A stretch of DNA of 64,000 bases from assembly GCA_031253985.1 (NCBI GenBank), contig JAIRVH010000042.1:62001-126000 (forward strand), given 5' to 3'. The DNA comes from Sphingobacterium sp. Its GTDB lineage: Bacteria > Bacteroidota > Bacteroidia > Sphingobacteriales > Sphingobacteriaceae. The notes under the pieces are model-generated. The model was not told where the DNA came from, made no database searches, and was given only the letters and a program-made list of their open reading frames with translations. Below are positions 7,285 to 16,645 of this stretch, in pieces (the stretch's first letter is position 1; every line of letters starts with the position of its first letter). A program made the position numbers and the translations under genes.

Positions 7285-7443
7285 ATGAAAGAACAATTTA
7301 AAAAAAACTATGTGGCTCCCAAGATTGAGGTATTTTCGATCGAGTTGGAACAAGGTATTGCGGCCGGATCTCAGGTTGATAATACCGTACAACAACAATT
7401 TCAACAGGGGGATGACGACTCCAGAGAACAAGCTTGGTTTTAA
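7285..7443 (+). CDS. Short peptide of the 'IELEQGIAAGS' type preceding a fimbrillin (52 aa)
   Basis: The 52-residue product has a basic Y-V-A-P-K-I-E-V N-terminus, the block IELEQGIAAGS at about 19-29, then a Gln-rich and acidic tail ending REQAWF. I recall similar 45-60 aa proteins with (E)xGIAAGSA and a terminal aromatic, encoded just before fimbrillin-like genes in Sphingobacteriaceae and Flavobacteriia; their function is not described to my knowledge. There is no signal peptide. It ends 31 bases before the lipoprotein gene and is probably co-transcribed. A leader, chaperone, pilin accessory or processed peptide are all possible. Confidence 0.75.
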   Translation: MKEQFKKNYVAPKIEVFSIELEQGIAAGSQVDNTVQQQFQQGDDDSREQAWF

Positions 7444-7474
7444 GTAATTAGTTAGGTAATAATAGAAGAACATA

Positions 7475-9025
7475 ATGAAAAAAACAATATCGACTATTTC
7501 TAAGGCATCAGCATATGCTCTTGTTTTAATAACCTTATTTGCCACTTCATGTAGCAAAGTTGATTCCGTTAACGAGAGCGTATTAGCCGATGGACAGGCA
7601 CGTGTAAAAATTAATCTAACAGGCGTGCAAAAGCGTACTGAAACATCTTCGGATGACAAAGCCAAAGCAGGAAAAGCAAGTGCCAAACAAGTCACTACCG
7701 GTATTCAGACTGCCAGTGCGGCCTTAGCAGAAAATTTAGTTGCTATCGCAACATTGGAACCTGTATCTGACAAGTCTTTAGCGAACACTGGCATCCGTAC
7801 CAAAGCGAGCTCATTGCGTGCGGCAGCGACAGACGTGAAAGAAGTTTTAGCAGAGGGTGTTAAATATCGTGTGCTCGTATATGATGCAAATGGAAACTAT
7901 GTGACTGAGAAAGATTTTACTGCTGGTCAAAGTTCGTCTGCTGACCTTACTTTGAAGACCGGTGCAACCTACACCTTTGTTGCCTATTCCACCAACAGTA
8001 CGACAGCACTTCCATCGGTAACGGACAAACAAACGCTAGCAAGCGCTTCGGTCAATGAGGTGAGTGAAGAGCTGATGTACTTTGCTGCTCCAATGGAAGT
8101 TACTGCCGATGGTGACAACGTGCTGGATATTCTTCTAGCACACCAATTTAGCCAAATTACAACAGCATTGATCGTAGGGTCTGATCTTGTTGGTCAAGTG
8201 ACGGGGATTGGAAATGCTACGATTTTGCCAGGTTATGCAAGTGCAAATATCAATCTTCAAAATGGTGCTTTATCGTATAATGGCGGAGCCAATGTGGCTA
8301 AAACAGTCGTCTTCCCAACCCTTGGAGATGGCGTGAAGACAGCCGTAAGTGAGCCTACTACGTTGATCCATTCGGCAGTAACAGACGGTACAATCCGCTT
8401 TGAAAGTCTTTCTATTGCTGGGGTGACTAAAAATGATGTGGTTTTTGAAAATCTGAGAATTACTCCCGGTGAGCGTTACAATTTAAAAATTACATTCAAA
8501 GGTCCCTGTACCGAAGAAGTATATGCGGAAGGTGGAGACCAGTTTGAGATTGTAGACGGTGAAACGAAAACATTTGATATGCCAGCTGCAGATTACGGAT
8601 TTACTTTTGATATCACGGAGATTGATAACTCCTTCCAGTTAAATATCAACGGCACGGATCTAGCGACGCAGGAGCTACAGTTTCAGTCGGGAGTTCAGGG
8701 ACTTGCTAGAAATATTCGTTTCGCTTCCGATAGAGCTGTATGGGGATCGAATGGTGTTCCCCAGGTGTATAACATGAAAGGAGTGGAAGGAAAACCGGTA
8801 ATCCGTGTTGTAATAGGTCCAAAAGGAGAAGTTGAAATGTGGGGATCTCGTTCTTCTCAGGGAGAATTAGAACCACTGGAATTGTTTAATGGCGTTACAT
8901 TTAACAAGATACAATGGAACCCCAATAACACCAATACGGTAATTGCAAGTCAGTCTGTCGTAACGATAACTTACCTGAGAGGCTTCGGTTATGGCCGTAA
9001 AATTATTACTTGTCCGGGAAACTAG
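7475..9025 (+). CDS. Fimbrillin-like (Mfa/FimA-type) surface lipoprotein (516 aa)
   Basis: A lipoprotein signal peptide ends at LFATSC with Cys26 as lipidation site, so the mature protein is probably exported to the cell surface. The mature part has two beta-rich halves in the manner of fimbrillins: an N-terminal domain with VLVYDANGNYVTEKDFTAG, then TYTFVAYSTNS, an LLAHQFSQITTAL segment and RITPGERYNLKITFKG, all typical of type V pilin-like proteins of Bacteroidota. The N-terminal 60 residues are Ala/Lys/Thr-rich and may be the propeptide removed on assembly. No FimB/Mfa2 anchor gene follows: the next gene is convergent and unrelated. Confidence 0.88.
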   Translation: MKKTISTISKASAYALVLITLFATSCSKVDSVNESVLADGQARVKINLTGVQKRTETSSDDKAKAGKASAKQVTTGIQTASAALAENLVAIATLEPVSDKSLANTGIRTKASSLRAAATDVKEVLAEGVKYRVLVYDANGNYVTEKDFTAGQSSSADLTLKTGATYTFVAYSTNSTTALPSVTDKQTLASASVNEVSEELMYFAAPMEVTADGDNVLDILLAHQFSQITTALIVGSDLVGQVTGIGNATILPGYASANINLQNGALSYNGGANVAKTVVFPTLGDGVKTAVSEPTTLIHSAVTDGTIRFESLSIAGVTKNDVVFENLRITPGERYNLKITFKGPCTEEVYAEGGDQFEIVDGETKTFDMPAADYGFTFDITEIDNSFQLNINGTDLATQELQFQSGVQGLARNIRFASDRAVWGSNGVPQVYNMKGVEGKPVIRVVIGPKGEVEMWGSRSSQGELEPLELFNGVTFNKIQWNPNNTNTVIASQSVVTITYLRGFGYGRKIITCPGN

Positions 9026-9063
9026 GATGATAGCATCCCGCTTGGGATGGGCTTAAATAGCAT

Positions 9064-9102
9064 AAAAAGGCGAGTGTATCGAACAGATATACTCGCCTTT
9101 TT
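9064..9102. terminator. Bidirectional terminator between fimbrillin and PBP2
   Basis: A 17-bp stem (arms 9064-9080 and 9086-9102, one G-T pair) with GGCGAGT core, 5-base loop and A5/T5 ends. It can terminate both convergent genes. Confidence 0.85.
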
Positions 9103-9112
9103 CGTACGACGT

Positions 9113-10963
9113 TTAGGAGGTCAACTTATCTTCTGTCTCAGACGTTAAAAAGTCAGCATTATAAATACGGTCCTGGACTTCTTTGGGCAGCGAGATCGTA
9201 TCATTGATATATTTCTCGATCAGCATATTGGCAATGGGACCCGCCCATGTACCTCCGTAACCAGCGTTTTCAACAAAAACAGCTATGGCGATTTTGGGGT
9301 TATGTCTTGGCGCGAATGCAAAAAATACCGCGTGGTTCTCCCCATGTGGGTTCTGTGCTGTACCTGTCTTGCCACACATTTCAATACCTGGGATACGTAG
9401 CCGATATCCTGTTCCTCCCGGCAGATTGACGACGCGGCTCATCCCTTCGATGACCGGCTCATAATATTTTTCTTCCACGCCTGCATCCATCCGTTCTTTA
9501 AATTCTTCCTTGATTATTTTTTGTTCTCCTATTCCTTTGACAAGATGCGGGCGGTAATAGAAACCGCGGTTGGCAACAATTGCCATTATATTGGCCATCT
9601 GCAGCGGTGTAATACCAAGCTCGCCCTGGCCGATTGAAAGCGATATATTATAACCCGATTGCCATTTGGGGCTTCCAAACCGCCTGGTATAGTATTCGGA
9701 TGTTGGAACAAGTCCAGTTTTCTCGCCGGGCAGGTCAATGCCAAGCTTATGGCCTAATCCAAATTTTCCCAATGCCTCCCGCCATAATTCGTAGGCCTCG
9801 GGTGCTGGCATTCCTCTTGAATCAATCATTTTAGCAAATGTATAGCCATAATAGGTATTACAGGAACGCTGAATAGATTTGATGAGGTCTGTCGGGCCGT
9901 CTACGTGCTCACATCGCATGATGGCATTTCCCTTACCATAGCGGTACCCTCCGGGACAGTTGAAAATAGTGTGCTGGTCGATCACACCGGCCTGTTGGGC
10001 GGTCAGGGCTGCAACGACTTTAAAAGCCGAACCCGGTGGGTAATAGGCCTGAATCGGACGGTTAAATAAAGGCTGGTTCTGATCCTTCAGCAGCTTTGCG
10101 TAATTGTTGCCTCTTTCCCTGCCCACCATCATATTGGGGTCGTAGGAAGGCGCGCTTACATAGGTGAGTATTTCACCTGTAGCAGGTTCTATGGCGACTA
10201 CAGCGCCTTTTTTTCTGCTCATCAGCTTTTCTGCCAATTGCTGTAGGTCGCGGTCAATAGTTGCGATAAGGCCCTCTCCAGAAACCGCCAAGGTATCATA
10301 TTTGCCATCCATGAAGGAGCCTTTTGGACGGTTGAGTACATCCACTACGGTATTGCTGACTCCGCGTTTGCCCCTGAGGAGCTTTTCATACGAACGCTCA
10401 ATTCCCGTGGCGCCAATATAATCACCGGAACGATAGAAACCTTCTGATCGTGTGATGTCACGTTCGTTCACTTCCTGAATAAATCCCAGCAGTTGTGGGG
10501 CGATGGGAGCAGGGTATTTCCGCACCGTACGATGTTGCACATAAAATCCCGGTAATTCATACAGGTGCTCCTGCAACTTCGCATACGTTTTGACGGATAA
10601 TTGTTTTTCAAAAATAGAAGCGCGATAGGGCGAAAACTTTTTCGCCTGGGCTAGGCGTGTATGGTATCCCGCTTCATCAATATCAATGAGCTGGCACAAC
10701 AGAGCTGTGTCTATATTTTTCATTTCGCGTGGCACCACCATCAGGTCATACACCGATGTATTTCGTACCAATACCTTACCATGACGATCATAGATAACAC
10801 CTCTACCTGGGTAGATCATTTCCCGCCGGAGTACATTATTATTTGCAGACATCCAATACGATTTATCGATAACCTGCATGTAAAAAAGTCGAATGACAAA
10901 GACCAGGATAACAGTGATGAAAATCCCTGAAATCACAAATTTACGTTCAAAATAATTTTTCAT
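9113..10963 (-). CDS. mrdA: Penicillin-binding protein 2 (peptidoglycan transpeptidase)
   Basis: One N-terminal membrane segment (about 10-30) anchors a 616-aa class B PBP. The dimerisation/pedestal domain begins with REMIYPGRGVIYDRHG, and the transpeptidase domain has all three active-site motifs: S312-A-F-K315, S367-C-N369 and K532-T-G534. Such enzymes cross-link lateral-wall peptidoglycan with RodA in the elongasome and are the target of some beta-lactams. Known PBP2 genes usually sit in an mreBCD-mrdA-rodA cluster; here it stands alone, convergent with the fimbrillin gene, so it may be a second copy. The symbol is by family. Confidence 0.93.
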   Translation of the reverse strand: MKNYFERKFVISGIFITVILVFVIRLFYMQVIDKSYWMSANNNVLRREMIYPGRGVIYDRHGKVLVRNTSVYDLMVVPREMKNIDTALLCQLIDIDEAGYHTRLAQAKKFSPYRASIFEKQLSVKTYAKLQEHLYELPGFYVQHRTVRKYPAPIAPQLLGFIQEVNERDITRSEGFYRSGDYIGATGIERSYEKLLRGKRGVSNTVVDVLNRPKGSFMDGKYDTLAVSGEGLIATIDRDLQQLAEKLMSRKKGAVVAIEPATGEILTYVSAPSYDPNMMVGRERGNNYAKLLKDQNQPLFNRPIQAYYPPGSAFKVVAALTAQQAGVIDQHTIFNCPGGYRYGKGNAIMRCEHVDGPTDLIKSIQRSCNTYYGYTFAKMIDSRGMPAPEAYELWREALGKFGLGHKLGIDLPGEKTGLVPTSEYYTRRFGSPKWQSGYNISLSIGQGELGITPLQMANIMAIVANRGFYYRPHLVKGIGEQKIIKEEFKERMDAGVEEKYYEPVIEGMSRVVNLPGGTGYRLRIPGIEMCGKTGTAQNPHGENHAVFFAFAPRHNPKIAIAVFVENAGYGGTWAGPIANMLIEKYINDTISLPKEVQDRIYNADFLTSETEDKLTS

Positions 10964-11281
10964 ATACTAAATAAATTGTCCCAACACAAATAAAGCTTAC
11001 CCGCGCCGGTCGGAACAGGTTGTAACAAAGCTCTCCCTAAAGATTCTTTAAGGATGCAAGCTCTTGACCAAAATGTCCCAATAAAAAAGAAGGATTCCTT
11101 TCGATGTTAAGTTAATCTTAACAGGAGATAACTCTTGATATTCCAATAAATTTTTGGAACTCACAAAATGAAAATGTGATCAGCGCAAATCTAAAGAAGA
11201 TTTACTACAATAAATTATTTATAAGGATATATCTGTAAATACGTATTGTAAGTTTTTTATGACGGGAGGAATGGGGAGCAG
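10964..11281. other. Gap upstream of PBP2
   Basis: AT-rich intergenic DNA holding the presumed minus-strand promoter of PBP2 on its left. I see no complete TAnnTTTG/TTTG pair, no RNA gene and no repeat. Confidence 0.4.
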
Positions 11282-11307
11282 TAAGGCGCACTTTCCGGTG
11301 CGCCTTA
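11282..11307 (-). terminator. Hairpin terminator after the susD-like gene
   Basis: Perfect 10-bp stem TAAGGCGCAC / GTGCGCCTTA with a 6-base loop, 9 bases beyond the susD stop. There is no long U run on the minus strand, so it may work as a 3'-end stabiliser or factor-assisted terminator. The arms match those at 2776 and 38865. Confidence 0.6.
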
Positions 11308-11315
11308 TCGGATTA

Positions 11316-13397
11316 TTATTGTCCTGCTCCAATGACGACTGGCCACAGCGGATTCTGGACGAGCAGCCGACCCTTACTTTTGTTGATTTCGTCCTGCGGT
11401 ACCGGATACCAATAGTACTCTTTTACCCAGCGCCGGTTTTCCAGTGTGGTGCGTTTAAAAAAGGAATCCTGGTCGCCCAAAGGTTTGACTGTTGTGGTAT
11501 GCTGGCCGTAGGTCTGTTGTACATTATCAAAACCATTCATGTTCATTCCGCTCATGCGGGTCATGTCGCCGTCCACGCCACCTTTGTCAGGTTGGTTGGC
11601 ACTGGAAGGGTCACAGATCATCCAGCGACGCATATCAAACCAACGTTGGCCTTCACCCAATAACTCGACATGTCGCTCCTGAACAATGGCTTTAAATTGT
11701 GCTGCTTTATTGCCGATAACGCCTGTTTTAGTACCGCCGGCCTCCATCTCCGCATAACCGGGTATACCGGCACGTTGCCTTACCTTGTCGATGTACTCGA
11801 TAATTTTGGGGTCATTCGGGTTAATTTCATTGAGTACCTCGGCATAGTATAGGTAGAAATCAGCTAAACGAAACAAAATAGAAGGTCTTGCCCAGGATGT
11901 ATACACTGTAAAAGGCGTGCCGGGTGCACCGGCTACGTTAATGGAGCTGATCCCCTGAGCAATACGTCTATGCTTAAACTTGTAAAGTAAATAGCCTGCC
12001 CGCGGCCAGTTTTCGCCCCCGGCAATACCGGATGGTTTTCCGCGGCCATACCACTGGTAATAGACGCCATTGGGGTTGTTATGTTCGTTGGCATGGATAT
12101 GCCAGCTTTTTCCGTTATAACCCACCGCCGCATAAAACCGGGGTTCACGGTTGGCATACATATTAAAGATATTTTGGTCCGCATGATTGTTGACATGTGT
12201 CGGATTATTGACCGTCGTGAATCCATTTTCTTTGTAGGCGGATCCGGCATCGTAGATCGTCTTTCCGTCGCTCATAAAAAATGCATCCACCGATTCCTGA
12301 GAGATACCTATGTTGGCAAAATTAGTCGGACTGGCATATAAATCAACGGGATTGGACCGTCGTTCCTGTGCGTTTGGATCGCTGTAGTCATTGTATGCCG
12401 TCGCCCAGATAATTTCGTCATTATATTTCTGAAATACCTGGTAAACGGATTCGTGTGGATTGATTTCCTGTACGCCGGGAGCGCTGGGGTCGGCCGGATA
12501 ATATTCGACATGCAACCTGTGCCCGACACCATGCGCATAATCCAGAAACTCTTCGAGACGCTGCTTTGCGGTCTGTATCTTCTGGGGATTATAATCTGGA
12601 AACAACCGTGTACCGTCTGTGTTGACTATGCCCAGGCTTTCGGCAAATCCACCGTTAAAAAGTTTGGAAGAGGCATATACCCAAAGTTTGGCACGTAGGG
12701 CCCGCGCACCGACAAGGGTGGGCCGTACCATGCTGCCAGTGTCATACAGGTTTGCGCCGGTATTGCTTTTGACCGTCGCCGGCAGATTGGCCGAATTGAT
12801 CACTTCGCCCAATAAACCGTCAATGTAATTGATGACTTCATCCATAGGCGCACGGGCATAATCTAAATTCTGATCCTCCGGATCGGCCAGTTCGGTGATC
12901 AGGGGTACCGGACCATAAAGCTCCAGTAAGGTAAAATAGGAATAAGCGATCAGAAAGCGTGCTTCGTCCTTCATGCGGTCTACTTCGGCCTGGGGCAATG
13001 CATTGTTGCCAGAACCCTCGATGGCATGGGCACGCTGGATAAAGATCAATGCCTGGCGGATCTGCATGTACTGTGTGGCCCAGCGATGATAACCGGCATT
13101 GCCGGCCGTATAACCGGATACCATCAGATTGCGGGCAAAGTTGGCAACGATCTCACCGGAGATGGCCGACCAGGGGTTGCTCATTCTGTCGGCGGAGGAT
13201 GCATTTTTCGAATACTCGATGATGCAGTTAAAGATATTGCCATGCCAGCGTTTTGTGTAAGCCGCATTTTCGAATACTTCATCGATCGTCAGGTTGTCCG
13301 CAAGTTCGGAAGAAACATCCAGGTATTTTTTACAGGATACGGATAAGGTGGTGGTTGCTATCGCTAGGCAGATAAGGGCCTTATTAAATAGTTTCAT
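11316..13397 (-). CDS. SusD/RagB-family glycan-binding lipoprotein (693 aa)
   Basis: The signal peptide ends TTTLSVSC with Cys22 as lipid anchor; the ATG at 13397 is preferred to an upstream TTG. The body shows SusD hallmarks: an N-terminal KKYLDVSSE start, TPR-like helices (QALIFIQRAHAIEG, ARFLIAYSYFTLLELYGPVPLI) and the C-terminal RPSILFRLADFYLYYAEVLNEINP and ERHVELLGEGQRWFDMRRW segments. It sits on the outer face of the outer membrane and caps the SusC channel encoded just upstream (13-base gap). At 693 aa it is longer than many SusD proteins. The ligand cannot be read from sequence. Confidence 0.95.
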   Translation of the reverse strand: MKLFNKALICLAIATTTLSVSCKKYLDVSSELADNLTIDEVFENAAYTKRWHGNIFNCIIEYSKNASSADRMSNPWSAISGEIVANFARNLMVSGYTAGNAGYHRWATQYMQIRQALIFIQRAHAIEGSGNNALPQAEVDRMKDEARFLIAYSYFTLLELYGPVPLITELADPEDQNLDYARAPMDEVINYIDGLLGEVINSANLPATVKSNTGANLYDTGSMVRPTLVGARALRAKLWVYASSKLFNGGFAESLGIVNTDGTRLFPDYNPQKIQTAKQRLEEFLDYAHGVGHRLHVEYYPADPSAPGVQEINPHESVYQVFQKYNDEIIWATAYNDYSDPNAQERRSNPVDLYASPTNFANIGISQESVDAFFMSDGKTIYDAGSAYKENGFTTVNNPTHVNNHADQNIFNMYANREPRFYAAVGYNGKSWHIHANEHNNPNGVYYQWYGRGKPSGIAGGENWPRAGYLLYKFKHRRIAQGISSINVAGAPGTPFTVYTSWARPSILFRLADFYLYYAEVLNEINPNDPKIIEYIDKVRQRAGIPGYAEMEAGGTKTGVIGNKAAQFKAIVQERHVELLGEGQRWFDMRRWMICDPSSANQPDKGGVDGDMTRMSGMNMNGFDNVQQTYGQHTTTVKPLGDQDSFFKRTTLENRRWVKEYYWYPVPQDEINKSKGRLLVQNPLWPVVIGAGQ

Positions 13398-13410
13398 AAT
13401 GGTAGACAAA

Positions 13411-16400
13411 TTAAAAAGTAACGTTTAAACCGAAAGTCCAGGTCGAGCTGAGTGGGTAACGTGATCCCGAACGCTCGGTCACTTCGGGATCCCAGAATTT
13501 GACATGATCCCAGGTGTGCAGATTTTCAGCCTGTACATAGAACCGGACCGTATTTAAATGCAGTTTTTTTACAAAATCTGATTTTACGGTATAACCTATT
13601 TCGATGTTTTTAAGCCGTAGATACGCGCCGTCACGGTACCACCAGGTGCTATTCCGCATGTTGTTGCCGTTATTGGCGGTACTCAGTCTCGGGAATAGGA
13701 CATTCTGGTTGTAAGGATCGGAAAATGTCCATCTGTCCATCGCCTCTTCGCGTAATGCGGCATCACTGATGGAACGTGCAAAAGGGTAGAAGTTTTCCAC
13801 CTTACCAAGGAGATTGGTTGAAAAATTACCGGCTCCCTGAAAAAACACACCGATATTCAGCCCGCGCCATTCGGCGTTGAGACCAAAACCATAGACGACG
13901 CCCGGCGTGATGTTGGAGGAGAAGATATGGTTGTAGGTCTGGTCATAGTTGTCGATCAGGCCATCACCATTCAGGTCTTTGTACCGGATATCGCCGGGAG
14001 CCACTGCAAAGCCTGGATTGGCGAAGCCCGGTTTAAGCTGATACGTCTGTGCACCATTGACAGGGTTTACCGTAATATCGAAGTCGTCCGGCGTATACAG
14101 GCCGTCGGCAATATAGATATAGGGTTTTCCGATACGTTGACCGGTATAGGCCTGATAGGCATAGGACGGTGGGATTTCATCGTATTCGGTCACCTTGTTT
14201 ACGGTATAGGTATAGTTGAGACGCGCACTGAGGGTAACTTCATTGATCTTCTGTGTACCGGTAATATTCATGTCCAGGCCACGGTTGTTTGTCCGTCCAA
14301 AATTCTGCATGGGCGCCACCTGCAGACCTGCGGATGTGGGCAGTGTCCGGCGGCGCATGAGGATATCAAAACGCTGGTTGTAGAAAAAATCTATCGTCGC
14401 ATCGATGCGGTTTTTAAACAGGCCGATATCAATACCGGCGTTAAATTTGTTTTCCTCTTCCCATTTCAACATAGGGGTTGCATAATCGCTTTCCACGATA
14501 CCTGCACCGGGACTTCCCGAACCCTGGCCACTGCCGGCTCCCGAACCGCCGGTCCAGGAAAAATTATAACCCGGAGCACCTTCATTCAGCTTTTCGCGAT
14601 AGGGGAAACGGGAGAGATCATTGGCTAAAACATCGTTACCGGTCTTGCCGTATGACGCGCGAAATTTCAATTTACTGACAACCTGCTCCAGCGGCTCCCA
14701 GAATTTTTCATGGCTGACCCACCAGGCTCCTCCGATCGAAGGAAATAGTCCCCAGCGATTGCCCATGGCAAAGTTTTCACTCCCCGTCATCCCCATACTG
14801 GCTTCAAGGAGGTAACGCCCATCGTAGCCATAGGTTGCCCGGGCGACGATAGACTGTTTGCGGTAGGGCAGCATTTCCAGACCATTGCCGCGGTTTTGAT
14901 ATTGTTTTTCCTTCTGATTATAGAGGACTAATCCGGAGACGTCGTGCCTGCCAAAAGTGTGTTTGTAATCCATGGCCGTTTCCAGGTAGATATTCCGTTC
15001 GCCCGAACTACCGGCGGCCGCGGGATTGGACAATGCCGCTCCGCCGCGGATCTGCCTAAAAATAAGATTTCCATCCGCATCCCTCGCATTCGCGTAGTAG
15101 GACTTAGCTTCCTTGGTGCGGTTGGTACGCCCCTGGGATAGGTTGTCAAAACCTACCGCTCCACGCCACGAAAGCCCCCGCGTAATGACATCCAAAGCCT
15201 GCGTCAGGTTGATTTTGGACTGCAGCGTCACTTCCTGATTGCGGCTATAGCCCATATTGTTCAGTAGATTGTATGGGTTGGCCCGCTCGGCAGTTCCAAC
15301 AGAACCGGCCGAGTAAACAGGGTGTTCGGCAAAAGTTCCGTCGGAATACACCATCGGGAACATATACCGCGGTGCCAAAGTAATGATACTCCATAGGTTA
15401 TCTGCTGTCTGGATCGGTGCATTCTGCTTGACAAAGAAGCCGGCAAGATCGACAGACATTTTTGTGGTCGAGGTCAGGTCCATATCGATATTGGACCGCA
15501 GATTGAAGCGTTCATATTTCAGATTGGCATTGTAGTTTTCAACGGTTTGCGAATTGTAGAGACCATTTTCAGTGTAGTAGGCTCCTGAAGTAAAAAAGCG
15601 GACCCGGTCACCGCCACCCCGAAAATTGATCGTATAACGGGATACATTGGTGTTTGGTTTTAAAAGATCCAGCCAGTTGGTATTCGGATACAGATCGGGG
15701 TCGGCACCGGTTAAGTATTTCTCCAGTGTAATATCGTCATAGGTCGGTAGCCATCCCGTTTTGGGATTGCCTTTCTCGTTCCAGGTAGCTTCGTTGTATA
15801 AACTTAGTGTTCGGTAGGAATCCAGTGAACTTGGCAAGCGCAGCGGCTTACGGATGGCGTGCTGCAGGTCGGTTGAAATAACGGTTTTTTGTGGCATACC
15901 GCGTTTTGTTGTGATCAGGACCACACCATTTGCTCCTTCGGCTCCATAGACTGCTGTCGCGGAGGCATCCTTAAGCACGGAGAATGTTTCAATGTCTTCG
16001 ACAGGGATATTGCTCATATCGGATTTACTACGGGGGACCCCATCGATAATGATCAGGGGGCTGGTACCGCCGGCAAAAGAGCTCACACCGCGGATCCAAA
16101 AGTTGGAATCATCGTATCCGGGCTCTCCCGAAGGTTGAATGGCCACAATACCCGGAACCTGTCCCGCAATGGAGTTGGACAGCGAGCGCCCCGTCACGGC
16201 AAGGTCCTTGGCTGTGATGGTGCTGATTGAGGCGACTAAACTCTCTTTTTTCTGTTTGCCATAGCCGACCACCACAACCTCATCCAGATTGGAAGCGCTT
16301 TCCGTCAGACGGATATTTACGGTAGTTTCATCAGGTTTCAGCACATGTTCTTCCGTGACATAGCCTACGTAGGTAAATACCAGCGTATTTCCGGCCGCGG

Positions 16401-16629
16401 CCTGTAAATTATATTGTCCGGAAGCGTTGGTATTTGTTTTGGTGAGCTGATCTTTGATGGAAACCGTTACCCCTGAAACAGGATTTCCTTTGCTGTCGGT
16501 GATCAGGCCCGATACTTTTGCCTGCTGGGCGTATACACCAAAAGGTGCGCATAGCAGGGAGAGGGACAGTAGATTCCGGTGCATAAAACGGCTACTGGCT
16601 GTGCATATTGTTTTTTCGTTTATCTTCAT
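13411..16629 (-). CDS. SusC/RagA-family TonB-dependent outer-membrane transporter (1072 aa)
   Basis: After an export signal (LLSLSLLCAPFGVYAQ) comes a carboxypeptidase-like beta sandwich (about 37-115: VSGLITDSKGNPVSGVTVSIK), the SusC-type TonB box/plug entry (LDEVVVVGYGKQKKESL), the plug (PLIIIDGVPRS, ASATAVYGAEGANGVVLITTKRG) and a 22-strand barrel ending in Trp-Thr-Phe-Gly-Leu-Asn-Val-Thr-Phe. It imports oligosaccharides in complex with the SusD protein encoded 13 bases downstream. The gene begins 16 bases after the SusE-like gene, so the three form one operon. A long antisense frame at 13927-14628 is a shadow of this gene. Confidence 0.97.
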   Translation of the reverse strand: MKINEKTICTASSRFMHRNLLSLSLLCAPFGVYAQQAKVSGLITDSKGNPVSGVTVSIKDQLTKTNTNASGQYNLQAAAGNTLVFTYVGYVTEEHVLKPDETTVNIRLTESASNLDEVVVVGYGKQKKESLVASISTITAKDLAVTGRSLSNSIAGQVPGIVAIQPSGEPGYDDSNFWIRGVSSFAGGTSPLIIIDGVPRSKSDMSNIPVEDIETFSVLKDASATAVYGAEGANGVVLITTKRGMPQKTVISTDLQHAIRKPLRLPSSLDSYRTLSLYNEATWNEKGNPKTGWLPTYDDITLEKYLTGADPDLYPNTNWLDLLKPNTNVSRYTINFRGGGDRVRFFTSGAYYTENGLYNSQTVENYNANLKYERFNLRSNIDMDLTSTTKMSVDLAGFFVKQNAPIQTADNLWSIITLAPRYMFPMVYSDGTFAEHPVYSAGSVGTAERANPYNLLNNMGYSRNQEVTLQSKINLTQALDVITRGLSWRGAVGFDNLSQGRTNRTKEAKSYYANARDADGNLIFRQIRGGAALSNPAAAGSSGERNIYLETAMDYKHTFGRHDVSGLVLYNQKEKQYQNRGNGLEMLPYRKQSIVARATYGYDGRYLLEASMGMTGSENFAMGNRWGLFPSIGGAWWVSHEKFWEPLEQVVSKLKFRASYGKTGNDVLANDLSRFPYREKLNEGAPGYNFSWTGGSGAGSGQGSGSPGAGIVESDYATPMLKWEEENKFNAGIDIGLFKNRIDATIDFFYNQRFDILMRRRTLPTSAGLQVAPMQNFGRTNNRGLDMNITGTQKINEVTLSARLNYTYTVNKVTEYDEIPPSYAYQAYTGQRIGKPYIYIADGLYTPDDFDITVNPVNGAQTYQLKPGFANPGFAVAPGDIRYKDLNGDGLIDNYDQTYNHIFSSNITPGVVYGFGLNAEWRGLNIGVFFQGAGNFSTNLLGKVENFYPFARSISDAALREEAMDRWTFSDPYNQNVLFPRLSTANNGNNMRNSTWWYRDGAYLRLKNIEIGYTVKSDFVKKLHLNTVRFYVQAENLHTWDHVKFWDPEVTERSGSRYPLSSTWTFGLNVTF

Positions 16630-16645
16630 AATTTTGTGGTCTACA

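Noticed and set aside
11259..11663. Plus-strand frame (134 codons) opposite the end of susD
   Set aside because: Antisense to conserved SusD sequence and spans its terminator hairpin.
13927..14628. Long plus-strand frame (233 codons) opposite susC
   Set aside because: It lies wholly antisense to an unmistakable SusC barrel region and has no family resemblance; an artefact of the codon use of the real gene.
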